This document shows positions 8,552-17,596 of a DNA stretch of 64,000 nucleotides, piece by piece. Source of the DNA: an uncultured cyanobacterium. Its GTDB lineage: Bacteria > Cyanobacteriota > Cyanobacteriia > Cyanobacteriales > Nostocaceae. Made by a program: the position numbers and the translations under genes. The stretch lies in contig CAIVAU010000141.1 in NCBI GenBank assembly GCA_903903925.1, positions 62,001 through 126,000 of the forward strand. Reading direction: 5' to 3'. Position 1 is the stretch's first letter, and each line of letters starts with the position of its first letter. Under the pieces are notes generated by a model. The model was not told the origin of the DNA. It saw nothing but the letters and a program-made list of their open reading frames with translations, and did no database searches.

Positions 8552-9856
8552 ATGACTCAGACGATCGCCACCCATACCCAATCAGCTACTGCCACGTTAA
8601 AAGCCTTAAAATGCAAGGAATGTGGTACAGAATATGAACTGAAAGCCTCTCATGTTTGCGAGTTCTGCTTTGGACCACTGGAAGTAAGCTATGACTACAA
8701 CGCGCTACGTCGCCTCGTAACTCGTGAAACTATTGAAGCAGGACCAAATTCAATTTGGCGCTACCGTCCATTTTTACCTGTCGCTACTGACAATGTCATA
8801 GATGTGGGAACTGGTATGACTCCCTTGGTGAGTTCCCACCGCTTGGCACGTCGCCTCGGTTTAAAGAAGCTATATATTAAGAATGATGCCGTCAACATGC
8901 CTACCCTCAGCTTCAAGGATCGGGTGGTGTCAGTTGCTCTTTCTCGGGCGCGGGAATTAGGTTTTACAACAGTTTCCTGTGCCAGCACGGGTAACTTGGC
9001 AAATTCTACCGCAGCGATCGCCGCACATGCTGGTTTAGACTGCTGTGTGTTTATCCCCTCTGACTTGGAAGCAGGTAAAATTTTGGGTAGCCTCATCTAC
9101 AGTCCCACTCTCATGGCTGTGAAGGGTAACTACGATCAAGTCAACCGCCTTTGTTGTGAAGTCGCTAATACACACGGCTGGGGTTTTGTCAATATCAACC
9201 TCCGCCCATATTACTCCGAAGGTTCCAAAACTTTAGCTTTTGAAGTAGCAGAACAACTCGGTTGGCAACTACCCGACCATATCGTTGCACCTCTAGCATC
9301 AGGTTCCCTGTTTACAAAAATCTATAAGGGCTTCAACGAATTTGTAGAACTTGGTCTAGTGGAAGGGAAAAACGTCCGATTCAGCGGGGCTCAAGCTGAA
9401 GGTTGTTCACCCATTGTAGAAGCATATAAAGCAGGACTCGACTTTATCAAGCCGGTGAAACCAAATACAATTGCAAAGTCCTTGGCGATCGGGAACCCAG
9501 CAGATGGTATTTACGCTATGGAAATCGCGAAGAAAACTAACGGTGCGATCGAATCAGTGACTGACGCTGAAATTATTGAAGGGATCAAACTCCTAGCAGA
9601 AACCGAAGGCATCTTTACTGAGACAGCAGGTGGTACAACTGTTGCAGTACTAAAAAAATTGGTAGAGGCTGGCAAGATTGACCCAGATGAAACTACCGTG
9701 GTATACATTACCGGAAATGGTTTGAAAACCCAAGAAGCTGTACAAGGTTATATTGGCGAACCTTTAACAATTGAGGCGAAACTCGACAGCTTTGAACGAG
9801 CCCTAGAACGTTCCCAGACACTTGATCGCTTAGAATGGCAGCAAGTCCTAGTTTAG
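8552..9856 (+). CDS. thrC: Threonine synthase
   Basis: Converts O-phosphohomoserine to L-threonine with PLP. 434 residues, the plant/cyanobacterial long form. An N-terminal CxxC pair (CKECG at 21, CEFCF at 36) forms a rubredoxin-like knuckle; the PLP lysine is K122 in SFKDR; the Ser/Thr-rich CASTGNLANS loop follows and the phosphate-binding PLASGSLF is near 245. The ATG at 8552 gives the expected N-terminus. A sulfur-carrier gene follows 95 bp downstream on the same strand. Confidence 0.97.
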   Translation: MTQTIATHTQSATATLKALKCKECGTEYELKASHVCEFCFGPLEVSYDYNALRRLVTRETIEAGPNSIWRYRPFLPVATDNVIDVGTGMTPLVSSHRLARRLGLKKLYIKNDAVNMPTLSFKDRVVSVALSRARELGFTTVSCASTGNLANSTAAIAAHAGLDCCVFIPSDLEAGKILGSLIYSPTLMAVKGNYDQVNRLCCEVANTHGWGFVNINLRPYYSEGSKTLAFEVAEQLGWQLPDHIVAPLASGSLFTKIYKGFNEFVELGLVEGKNVRFSGAQAEGCSPIVEAYKAGLDFIKPVKPNTIAKSLAIGNPADGIYAMEIAKKTNGAIESVTDAEIIEGIKLLAETEGIFTETAGGTTVAVLKKLVEAGKIDPDETTVVYITGNGLKTQEAVQGYIGEPLTIEAKLDSFERALERSQTLDRLEWQQVLV

Positions 9857-9950
9857 TTAGGAGTTAGGAGTTAGGAGAATAATTAACAACTAACAACTAA
9901 CAACCAACAACCAACAACTAACAACCAACAACTAACAACCAACAACTAAC
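9857..9950. repeat. STRR tract between thrC and the sulfur-carrier gene
   Basis: GTTAGGA heptamers (about 9857-9874) are followed by a long array of AACAACTA/AACAACCA units up to 9950, ending at the start codon of the next gene. No Shine-Dalgarno site remains in front of that gene because the array abuts the ATG. Confidence 0.85.
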
Positions 9951-9951
9951 A

Positions 9952-10227
9952 ATGTCTGTAAAAGTTTTAGTCCCCACTGCTCTGCAAAAATTCACTAAGA
10001 ATCAAGCTACCCTAGAATGCAGCGGTACAAATATTGCCGACCTGTTTGACTCCTTAGAAAAAGCTTGTCCTGGTATCAAGTCGCGCTTATGTGATGAGGA
10101 AGGAAAACCACGGCGCTTTTTAAATTTGTACGTCAATAGCGAAGACATCCGCTTTTTAGAAGGATCACAGACAACTCTAAAAGATGGCGATGAAGTAAGT
10201 ATTGTCCCCGCTGTTGCTGGTGGTTAA
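9952..10227 (+). CDS. ThiS/MoaD-family sulfur carrier protein
   Basis: 91 residues with a beta-grasp pattern and a C-terminal Gly-Gly (VPAVAGG), the site that becomes a thiocarboxylate after activation by an E1-like enzyme. No E1, JAMM protease or sulfur-transfer enzyme lies nearby. Adjacency to thrC suggests a link to aspartate-family or sulfur amino-acid synthesis, perhaps like CysO, but the substrate is not known from sequence. The leader is occupied by tandem repeats rather than a ribosome-binding site. Confidence 0.9.
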   Translation: MSVKVLVPTALQKFTKNQATLECSGTNIADLFDSLEKACPGIKSRLCDEEGKPRRFLNLYVNSEDIRFLEGSQTTLKDGDEVSIVPAVAGG

Positions 10228-10261
10228 TATAGGAAAGACCCGATGCAAAACGCCCACGGAG

Positions 10262-10437
10262 TGTAGAGATGCTACATGTAACGTAAGAATACATGCGTTA
10301 GTCGTCAGGAGTCAAAACTTATAAGGGTTTGGATCTGTCTCCACAGATCGTAATGGCTATTATTATCTCTCGATTCTTTAACAATTCTGACTCCTGTATT
10401 CTGACTCCTGAATTCTTACAATGTAACATCTCTACAA
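10262..10437. mobile_element. MITE-like element with TGTAGAGATG terminal repeats
   Basis: The left end (10262-10290) carries TGTAGAGATGCTACATGTAA; the right end (10412-10437) is its near reverse complement. The inner part carries opposed GAGTCA/TGACTC heptamers. About 176 bp, no coding capacity. Confidence 0.6.
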
Positions 10438-10466
10438 CCTCTTGAGGGTGAATAAACGTAGACAAT

Positions 10467-11513
10467 ATGAGTAGCAACTTAGAACAGTTTGCCAGTGATA
10501 ATTATTCAGGTATTTGTCCCGAAGCATTAGAATACACCATTAGAGCGAATCAAGGTAGTGCTCCAGCTTACGGGAATGATGCATGGACTCAAAAAGCCAC
10601 AGATTATTTTAGAGAACTCTTTGAAATTGATTGTGAAGTCTTTTTTGTCTTTAACGGTACAGCAGCAAATTCTTTGTCATTAGCTGCACTTTGTCAGTCT
10701 TATCACAGTGTTATTTGTCATGAGATATCTCACATAGAAACAGATGAATGTGGTGCACCTGAATTTGCCTCTAACGGTTCCAAACTTCTACTTGCTCAAG
10801 GAAAAAATGGCAAATTAACCCCGGAAACTATAGAGGCAATTGTCACCAAACGGACTGACATTCACTATCCAAAACCTAAAGTTATTAGTATCACTCAAGC
10901 GACTGAATTAGGAACCTTATATTCTATTGAAGAACTCGTTGATATTAAAAAAGTTGCTCAAAAGTATAACTTAAAAATACACATGGATGGCGCTCGCTTT
11001 GCCAATGCAGTTGCTGCTATCAATAAAAGCCCTGCTGAAATGACCTGGAAAAGTGGAGTTGATGTGTTGTGCTTTTGTGGTACTAAGAATGGGACGGCGT
11101 TAGGTGAAGCTATTATTTTCTTTAACAAAGCGTTAGCAGAAGATTTTGATTACCGCTGTAAGCAAGCAGGTCAACTCGCATCAAAAATGCGCTTTATCTC
11201 TGCTCCCTGGTTAGGTTTATTAGAAACTGGCGCTTGGATAAAAAATGCGCGACATGCTAATCAATGTGCTGAATACTTAGAAAATAAATTGTTAAATATA
11301 GAGGGTGTGGAGATCCTGTTTCCTAGAGAAGCAAACGCCGTCTTTGTCAAACTACCTGAGCAAGTTATTCAAAGCTTACGAGAAAAGAATTGGCAATTTT
11401 ATACATTTATTGGTGTTGGCGGAGTACGTTTTATGTGTTCTTGGAACACAACACAATTAAGGATAGATGAGTTGATTAGCGATATTACAGCAGGAGTCAG
11501 GAGTCAGAAGTGA
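10467..11513 (+). CDS. Low-specificity L-threonine aldolase
   Basis: PLP enzyme cleaving L-threonine or allo-threonine to glycine and acetaldehyde (fold type I, beta-eliminating lyase family). 348 residues, usual length. Visible motifs: the early FNGTAANS turn, the aspartate D174 in HMDGARFAN that contacts the PLP ring nitrogen, and the PLP lysine K207 in CGTKNG. It follows thrC and the sulfur carrier on the same strand but is separated by a MITE-like element, so co-transcription is doubtful. The last codons (AGVRSQK) read into STRR-like sequence. Confidence 0.93.
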   Translation: MSSNLEQFASDNYSGICPEALEYTIRANQGSAPAYGNDAWTQKATDYFRELFEIDCEVFFVFNGTAANSLSLAALCQSYHSVICHEISHIETDECGAPEFASNGSKLLLAQGKNGKLTPETIEAIVTKRTDIHYPKPKVISITQATELGTLYSIEELVDIKKVAQKYNLKIHMDGARFANAVAAINKSPAEMTWKSGVDVLCFCGTKNGTALGEAIIFFNKALAEDFDYRCKQAGQLASKMRFISAPWLGLLETGAWIKNARHANQCAEYLENKLLNIEGVEILFPREANAVFVKLPEQVIQSLREKNWQFYTFIGVGGVRFMCSWNTTQLRIDELISDITAGVRSQK

Positions 11514-11530
11514 GATCCTAACCAGGAACA

Positions 11531-11893
11531 TCAAGGTAGAGGCAGAAAATCAATTCGATCCTGATATTCATCCTCATTTGAAGCATCAGCAATGAGGATT
11601 AACTCCTCAAGATTCTCACCCACGCTCAGTTTGGGGTTTAAGATGAAAATTCCCGGTATGTGACGACCTTGAGCAATATGATCACTCAGATGAACGGGCA
11701 TGGATTTGCGATTGTTAGTGATCAGGATAAAACCATGTTCCTGGCACCAGCATAGAATTTCTGGGTCTTGTGTCCCTCTGGGTGGTGCTGTCAGTTCACC
11801 CACTGCCAAAACAAATAAATCGGGCTTCTGCCGACGCAGTTGAGTAGTGTAGATTGGATCAACGTTTTCATCCATAAGATACTTGAGGGTCAT
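11531..11893 (-). CDS. DUF5615-family PIN-like protein (putative toxin)
   Basis: 120 residues. The pattern YLMDENVDP, then QDPEILCWCQEHGFILITNN fits the DUF5615/Mut7-C-like PIN fold; acidic residues in MDENVD and TQDPEI would be the metal site. It overlaps the upstream DUF433 gene by 26 bp, the usual pairing for this VapBC-like class. Proposed role: RNase toxin held by its partner, or a protein family of unproven toxicity. Confidence 0.85.
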   Translation of the reverse strand: MTLKYLMDENVDPIYTTQLRRQKPDLFVLAVGELTAPPRGTQDPEILCWCQEHGFILITNNRKSMPVHLSDHIAQGRHIPGIFILNPKLSVGENLEELILIADASNEDEYQDRIDFLPLP

Positions 11894-12221
11894 TTGCCTG
11901 CCTGATTGCCTTTCTTTCAGCCCTTAATCTTCTTAATTTCGCTGCAATAGGGGGCGGATTACGCCGCTGCTCTTGGCGCATTCGCTCAGCCCACTCTAAC
12001 CAGTCGGTCATATATGCATCAACCACTTCTTTATTGTGCAGGTAATACAAAATCGTAGCATAAACCTGCTCTAGTGTTAGAGATGGATAGATGTTGGCAA
12101 TTTCCTCTGGATTTCGGGCACGAAAGAGATAATCAAACAGAATCGTCTCAATCCCTATCCGCGTGTCTTTTAGCCGAATGTCATCAGGCGCTAAAAAGCT
12201 AAAATATTCTTCTAGCTGCAT
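11868..12221 (-). CDS. DUF433-family protein (putative antitoxin)
   Basis: 117 residues with the DUF433 helical core (RIGIETILFDYLFRARNPEE, then YPSLTLEQVYATILYYLHNK). The basic C-terminal part (KLRRLRAERKAIRQ) overlaps the DUF5615 gene. DUF433 proteins are small winged-helix-like proteins commonly found just before DUF5615 genes, as here. Likely DNA-binding antitoxin and autorepressor (family inference). Confidence 0.85.
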   Translation of the reverse strand: MQLEEYFSFLAPDDIRLKDTRIGIETILFDYLFRARNPEEIANIYPSLTLEQVYATILYYLHNKEVVDAYMTDWLEWAERMRQEQRRNPPPIAAKLRRLRAERKAIRQANDPQVSYG

Positions 12222-12581
12222 AACTGATATCTCCCAATCCTAAACAGCAATTTGTCTGTTGGCATGATTTCTAGAAACATTTTCTGATGTAACTATTCTA
12301 AGCAATCCACCTTCAGAGGGCTTGAATTATAAAGTTTTTTCCGTAAGGCGAACACTGATTTGTTTGTAGTCTACAATACTCGTTTGGTTTGCGAAGAGGG
12401 TGTAATACACAATTGTTTTTTTCTGTCAATATGTAAGTCCTAACTTCAGGAAACAAATTAGATATTTTTTTTATATGTTCGTTTCTTGCCGACAACCTCT
12501 CGTATGTCAAAATGAAAATGAAAGAGACCTCAAGCCGGAGCGATCAGCTCCTAACGCTAGACAGAAGGATTGACCTGAGCA
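12222..12581. other. Intergenic region
   Basis: 360 bp between divergent genes. A 65-codon minus-strand frame at 12313-12510 has no recognisable features. The end holds an AAGGA ribosome-binding motif for the DUF2996 gene. Nothing else is seen. Confidence 0.5.
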
Positions 12582-13118
12582 ATGGCAGAAGAAACCAATC
12601 ATAATCAAGCGGGAGAGGTAGCTCCCACGAGTACAAACTCACCTAAAGCAACAGAAATTCCTACCGCAAACGCACCAGAAGCAAAACCAGTAGCGACACC
12701 ACCTAAGGGAGAAAAACCTCCTGCGGCAAAAAAGGAAAAAGCGCCAGCACTTGAAGATAAGCCGTTTGCAGAATTTATCCAGCATGACTACTTGCCAGCA
12801 CTGCAAAAGGCGATCGCAAAAGTTGGGGTGGAAGATTTACAATTGTCTTTTGCAAAACAGAAAGTCCTAATCGCCGGCTTTGACACAGCCGAAGAATGGT
12901 GGCAAGTGATTGGCAAACTGCAAAACGGTCAGCGCCATTTTAACCTATATTTTCCAGAAGAAGATATTCAAGGGAAAAAAGCCTTTTCTTGCGATGAAGG
13001 CAAAAGACCCAGCACTCTTGAGTCATTCTTAATTGATGAGCGCAAAATCACACTCGACTTAATGGTATATGGAGTCGTGCAGCGGTTGAATGGTCAAAAG
13101 TGGCTAGGGTTAAATTAG
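12582..13118 (+). CDS. DUF2996-domain protein
   Basis: 178 residues. The first 60 are a low-complexity Pro/Ala/Lys/Glu segment; residues about 63-178 are the DUF2996 domain (DKPFAEFIQHDYLPAL, then GFDTAEEWWQVIGKL, then QKWLGLN), conserved in cyanobacteria and without known function. No signal peptide or membrane segment, so cytosolic. Start chosen for the AAGGA motif 13 bp upstream. Confidence 0.88.
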   Translation: MAEETNHNQAGEVAPTSTNSPKATEIPTANAPEAKPVATPPKGEKPPAAKKEKAPALEDKPFAEFIQHDYLPALQKAIAKVGVEDLQLSFAKQKVLIAGFDTAEEWWQVIGKLQNGQRHFNLYFPEEDIQGKKAFSCDEGKRPSTLESFLIDERKITLDLMVYGVVQRLNGQKWLGLN

Positions 13119-13172
13119 TACAGATGCGATATTTTTCGCGCCTGTACAAGAGCCTTGTTTGACACCAGTTAA

Positions 13173-13667
13173 TCAAAGCTCATGGAAGTGGTAAGTAACA
13201 ACTCCGGTAATGGGGTCATTATCTATCCTCACATAACCAGATTTTAACATTTCCTTGAACACAGCCTCCACTTCCGCAAAACCTGCTCCCGTCGCCTTAA
13301 CACCTTGAGTCACAGTAAGTGCGCCACCCCTCATTTCTGCAGCTTCGATCAGCTTAATCATCAGTTGGTTACTAGTAGGTTGATACACTTGGGAGGTGGT
13401 CACTATTTCATTCAAAGGCACACCAAAGGGGGACAAGCCTGCTTTTAACCTCAGTCTCATTGCGTGTTCATCAACCATATTCGGGATGAGGAACAAATCA
13501 ACAAACTGCCCTATACCAAGTACACCACCAGTCAGCAGCCATAGCAAACCCGTCCCAATTTTGCCATTGTACAAACGGTGCAGTCCGCCTAAACCGACAA
13601 ACCAAGCTGCATTCAAGATGTAGGAGATCAGAATACGATCTTTATTCGTGTTATTTTCAGTATTCAT
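13173..13667 (-). CDS. TM2-domain membrane protein
   Basis: 164 residues. Two membrane segments separated by a short turn (ISYILNAAWFVGLGGLHRLY and GLLWLLTGGVLGIGQFVDLF) with the GxxGxHRxYxGK pattern of TM2 domains. A soluble helical C-terminal half (about 90-164) looks like a small winged-helix-like unit. Function unknown. Confidence 0.88.
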   Translation of the reverse strand: MNTENNTNKDRILISYILNAAWFVGLGGLHRLYNGKIGTGLLWLLTGGVLGIGQFVDLFLIPNMVDEHAMRLRLKAGLSPFGVPLNEIVTTSQVYQPTSNQLMIKLIEAAEMRGGALTVTQGVKATGAGFAEVEAVFKEMLKSGYVRIDNDPITGVVTYHFHEL

Positions 13668-14119
13668 TTGTTTCCAACCCCTTGGATTTGCTCTTACTTT
13701 TCCTAAGATACTTTTTTGTTTCGTCTGGTGGATAGGCAGCTATAATATTCACCAAGTCACAAATCACCTTGCTAGTACTAAAAGAGTTCTTAATCCTAAG
13801 ATAACGAAACTTCTTCAAATTTTCCCGATTTTAGAGTTGCAAAAATTACACAAATTTGGGCATGGGGCATGGGGCATGGGGCATTATCAGTCTTTCATTA
13901 CCCAATCCCCAATCCCCAATCCCCAATCCCCAATTGTTGCAACTCTTAACGTTTAACCTAACTGTACTGACCCCACACCTTGGTAGACTGGTTTTTATAC
14001 AGTATGCTAAATTCTCGTCTCGTAGCTTGATATTGAGACAATCCAGTTCACCTGGTGAGAGCATGACTCTTGGCTTTCTCAGGCACTCCAGATAACAAGA
14101 CACTCATGGCAATCAAAAA
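13668..14119. other. Intergenic region upstream of acsF copy 1
   Basis: 452 bp. It holds opposed tandem repeats (about 13857-13934) and otherwise the leader of acsF. No ORF is supported. The short frames here on both strands are repeat-derived. Confidence 0.6.
13857..13934. repeat. Opposed short tandem repeats
   Basis: GGGCATG heptamers (13859-13884) are followed, after about 22 bp, by CCCCAAT heptamers (about 13901-13932). The two arrays are purine/pyrimidine opposed and partly complementary, as in STRR pairs elsewhere in the window. Confidence 0.8.
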
Positions 14120-15196
14120 ATGGTAGATTCCCTAAAAAAACCTGGCTTTGAAGAAATGCGTCCAGGGATTAAAGTCCCAGCCAAGGAAACCCTCCTAACA
14201 CCCCGGTTCTACACTACCGACTTTGATGAGATGGCGCGGATGGACATCTCGGTCAATGAAGACGAGTTGAAAGCCATTCTGGAAGAGTTTCGTGCTGACT
14301 ACAACCGCCATCATTTTGTTCGTGATGCTGAATTTGAACAATCGTGGGATCACGTTGACGGGGAAACTCGCAGATTGTTCCTTGAATTTCTAGAGCGTTC
14401 CTGTACGGCAGAATTTTCCGGGTTTCTGCTGTACAAAGAACTCGGTCGGCGCTTGAAAGACAAAAGCCCTGTACTGGCAGAGTGCTTCAATTTGATGTCC
14501 CGCGATGAAGCCCGTCATGCTGGCTTCTTAAACAAAGCGATGTCAGATTTTAATCTTTCGCTAGATTTAGGGTTTTTGACGAAGAGTCGCAATTATACGT
14601 TCTTTAAGCCGAAATTCATCTTTTACGCCACTTATCTTTCAGAAAAGATTGGCTATTGGCGGTATATCACGATTTATCGTCACTTAGAAGCACACCCAGA
14701 AGACAGAATTTATCCAATTTTCCGGTTCTTTGAGAACTGGTGTCAGGATGAAAATCGGCATGGGGATTTCTTTGATGCCATTATGAAAGCCCAACCCAAA
14801 ATATTGAACGATTGGAAAGCACGGCTGTGGTGTCGGTTCTTCCTACTGTCGGTATTTGTCACAATGTATCTCAATGACATTCAGCGTCGGGACTTTTATG
14901 CCTCGATCGGACTGGATGCGCGGGAGTACGATATTTATGTCATTCAAAAAACCAATGAAACTGCAGGAAGAGTCTTCCCAGTCATGCTGGATGTTAAAAA
15001 TCCAGAGTTTTATCAGCGGTTGGATGTTTGTATCAAGAATAACGAGAAATTGACGGCGATCGCCAATTCTAACACTCCTAAATTCCTGCAATTCTTCCAA
15101 AAGCTCCCCCATTACATTTCTAATGGTTGGCAGTGTTTGCGGTTATACCTAATGAAACCGATAGATGCTGCAGCAATGGAAGGCACTGTACTCTAG
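14120..15196 (+). CDS. acsF: Mg-protoporphyrin IX monomethyl ester oxidative cyclase, copy 1
   Basis: Forms the fifth ring of chlorophyll using O2 and a di-iron centre. 358 residues, full length. Two EXXH ligand pairs are present (E130 and H133 in SRDEARH; E211 and H214 in CQDENRH), with further ligands E98 and E205. The N-terminal wording ([20 protein letters not shown]) is very close to what I recall of the main aerobic form of other cyanobacteria (Synechocystis Sll1214 type). A divergent second copy lies at 60486. It is monocistronic, preceded by a repeat-bearing leader. Confidence 0.96.
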   Translation: MVDSLKKPGFEEMRPGIKVPAKETLLTPRFYTTDFDEMARMDISVNEDELKAILEEFRADYNRHHFVRDAEFEQSWDHVDGETRRLFLEFLERSCTAEFSGFLLYKELGRRLKDKSPVLAECFNLMSRDEARHAGFLNKAMSDFNLSLDLGFLTKSRNYTFFKPKFIFYATYLSEKIGYWRYITIYRHLEAHPEDRIYPIFRFFENWCQDENRHGDFFDAIMKAQPKILNDWKARLWCRFFLLSVFVTMYLNDIQRRDFYASIGLDAREYDIYVIQKTNETAGRVFPVMLDVKNPEFYQRLDVCIKNNEKLTAIANSNTPKFLQFFQKLPHYISNGWQCLRLYLMKPIDAAAMEGTVL

Positions 15197-15349
15197 GTAG
15201 TAAAAAATTTGCTACAAATTAAGTGGTTCTGCTAAGTGTAGAGCCACTTTTTTTGTCGCCAAGACGAAGCCGGCAGAACACCGACTTCTAACGGTCTGAC
15301 TTTTGACTTCCCCAAAGGGGCTGACCTGCTGTACCAAGGACACCAAGGA

Positions 15350-16042
15350 ATGAGAGAAAAGTTATTAGCTGTGTGCTTGGGAGTAGGTACGAGTTTGCTT
15401 TTGACAGCTTCCCCAAGTTGGTGTCAGTCTCAGCCGAAAGCTGTCCAGGAATTAGATTTAAGTCCAGACATTATTCAGAGTAGTCCAGTTTTACGGCGGT
15501 GGCGTAGGATTGTGCCGAATGTGTTAGATGAGATCAAGAATGACCCTAGTTTTCACACTCTTGCTCGTTTGGGATATTTTCAGTTTTCTTCAAAGGGTGA
15601 AGCAATAGGGGTGAGTGTTGGTGTAGAAGATGTGTTTATTGGTCGCAGTAGCTTGACAGTTAGTGGTGAGTATGAGGCAGCATTTCATGGTAAGCGTGAG
15701 GCTTACGGTGCGGATTTGCACTACTATCTGCGTCCTTTGGGGAGCTATGTCAATTTCGCACCTGTAGTAGGCTACAAGTACTTACAAACAAACCACTCCT
15801 CAACAGATGGGGTAAATTTGGGTGTGAGGCTGTTATTGGTGTTGTCTCGTAGTGGTGCAGCAGATTTTGCTTTGACTCAAAGTTGGGTTTCTCCTAGCAC
15901 TAACGAAGAAGTTGGTTTAACAACTCTTACGTTTGGATATGCCATTACCCATAACCTCCGCTTAGGGACAGAATTTCAGCATCAAAGTGCTAGAAAGGGT
16001 AAGGATAGTCGTCTGGGTATTGTTTTGGAATGGATGCTTTGA
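15350..16042 (+). CDS. Hypothetical exported, beta-rich envelope protein
   Basis: 230 residues. Signal peptide (LLAVCLGVGTSLLLTASPSW). From residue 75 the protein consists of short amphipathic strands (GRSSLTVSGEYEAAF, YLRPLGSYVNFAPVVGYKYL, GTEFQHQSARKGKDSRLGIV) ending in a hydrophobic residue, suggesting an 8- to 10-stranded outer-membrane barrel. Not recognised as a named family. AAGGA lies just before the ATG. Confidence 0.75.
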   Translation: MREKLLAVCLGVGTSLLLTASPSWCQSQPKAVQELDLSPDIIQSSPVLRRWRRIVPNVLDEIKNDPSFHTLARLGYFQFSSKGEAIGVSVGVEDVFIGRSSLTVSGEYEAAFHGKREAYGADLHYYLRPLGSYVNFAPVVGYKYLQTNHSSTDGVNLGVRLLLVLSRSGAADFALTQSWVSPSTNEEVGLTTLTFGYAITHNLRLGTEFQHQSARKGKDSRLGIVLEWML

Positions 16043-16343
16043 CTGGATCTAAGATTAATGGAATACCAAGGGCGATCGCCCTTTGTTTTGTTGATTGTAC
16101 ACGATGCTTGTGGGATCAGGATTCTGTCTCACCATTACGAACATATCACTCTCCGCCTGCGACTCCTTGGGCGCAAGGGTTTAAGACCCCCACTGAGTTC
16201 TGATTCAGTTTTTCACAGCTAGTTCAATAGTTCGGATTTATCGAATTTTTCGGACACTCCTTACCGCAAGTTACCCTTTATTCTCAACAAGGAGAGTACT
16301 TAGATAGTTATTAAGAATATCTGCGATCACCTGATTGGTTGTG
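16043..16343. other. Intergenic region
   Basis: 301 bp between convergent genes. One HIP1-like site (GGGCGATCGCCC) lies about 30 bp after the upstream stop and is self-complementary. No ORF or RNA gene is seen. Confidence 0.5.
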
Positions 16344-16565
16344 TTATTCAGGCTTGGATGTCGGCTTCAGAAATAGCCAAGCCACAAAAAACGTAGCAGC
16401 AGTAAACAGTTGTACCAAATCTAAAGCAGATAGATAGCCATCTGCAAACGAAGCAATGCTGCGATCAGTAATGCCAAAAACCCAAGATGAAAGACCAAAT
16501 AGCCAAATCCCATTTTTGAGATTCCCTACAAATTCCTTTAACTCTGATGGTTGTTGGTTAGTCAC
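16344..16565 (-). CDS. Small membrane protein, hypothetical
   Basis: 73 residues with two hydrophobic segments (GIWLFGLSSWVFGI and LVQLFTAATFFVAWLFL) and a short charged tail. No family recognised. It is isolated, with about 1 kb of apparently non-coding DNA behind it. Confidence 0.6.
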   Translation of the reverse strand: MTNQQPSELKEFVGNLKNGIWLFGLSSWVFGITDRSIASFADGYLSALDLVQLFTAATFFVAWLFLKPTSKPE

Positions 16566-17596
16566 GATTTCCTACTCCGTTAGAGAAGAACTTGATAATT
16601 GAGAGGGATTTACAGCAGCAGCTTTAGCTAAAGATGAAATTCCGGCGTGACGACTACTGCACGTATGAACTTTTATTCAAGAATTCAGGAGTCAGGAGTC
16701 AGAATTTATCTTTCTTCAGCAATATATTTATTGTAATATTAAATAATCTTTAATTTACTTGACATAACTGCCAAAAGGGACATTCTGGGTTTTGATTTTT
16801 TGACTCAAATGCATAAAATGCTACTCAATATATTTGAGGAAGCTAAAAAGTGACCTAATCTCCTCCTCAATGTTGCCAATGGGTGAAGACTTGGAAGAAG
16901 AGGATTAAACGGAGGTAAAAAAAACTGGATAAATACCTGCAACTTAAGTTAGGATCGGGAAACTATACTTTTTCTCTGTAATTTATTCGCACTAAGTTGT
17001 ATCATTTTCCTGATAATACAGACAGAAAAATAAATGAATTGTTAGCAAATCAGCATAAATGAGCATTGACAGAAATCTCCAGACATGTAATAAGTATTTT
17101 TAGTGCCTCAACGGTTTATTTTTTAACAGATGAGAACATCATCATCAACTGTAGGAGCGCTCTTACTTTGTATATTTCCGTAATAACACTATGGTCATAG
17201 TAGTTTTGAAAACCTTAGAATAGTAAGCGTAGCAAGTGTGCTATATATAAAAGCGTGGTACTTAGGAAATACCACGCGCTGAGGAAAATAGTCATGTATA
17301 TGCTCTCAAATCATCGCTCTAGATGAATAGTGTAAAATTACTGGATCTTCTTCCGACACATCTAGAGAACTCCAGTATTTTTACTCTGGACACGAATAAA
17401 AAGAATATAAATAAAGGTTTCCAAGCGTCCGGATACTTGTATTGTTAACTCAGAACATTCCTCCACATCTAAGACCTCCCAAACTCCCCACACCCCATTC
17501 TTGGTCAACCGTCATATGGTAAGGTAAACTGAGCAAAACTAATCACTTTCCGTCGTTCCGCTAGCGCCCTGATTTTGGAGATAAAGTTAAGAGATT
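16566..17596. other. Long intergenic region, about 1 kb
   Basis: AT-rich and without an ORF of at least 60 codons. It holds STRR copies (GGAGTCA, about 16687-16701), a strong hairpin at 17253-17277, and the leader of the Hsp70-like gene. No tRNA, riboswitch or coding remnant could be recognised. Confidence 0.6.
17253..17277. repeat. Hairpin, 8-bp stem
   Basis: GCGTGGTA (17253-17260) pairs with TACCACGC (17270-17277) around a 9-nt loop. No T run follows on either strand, so it is not a typical terminator. Confidence 0.5.

Noticed and set aside
12313-12510. 65-codon minus-strand frame
   Set aside because: No recognisable domain, no ribosome-binding site, unusual composition; treated as chance.
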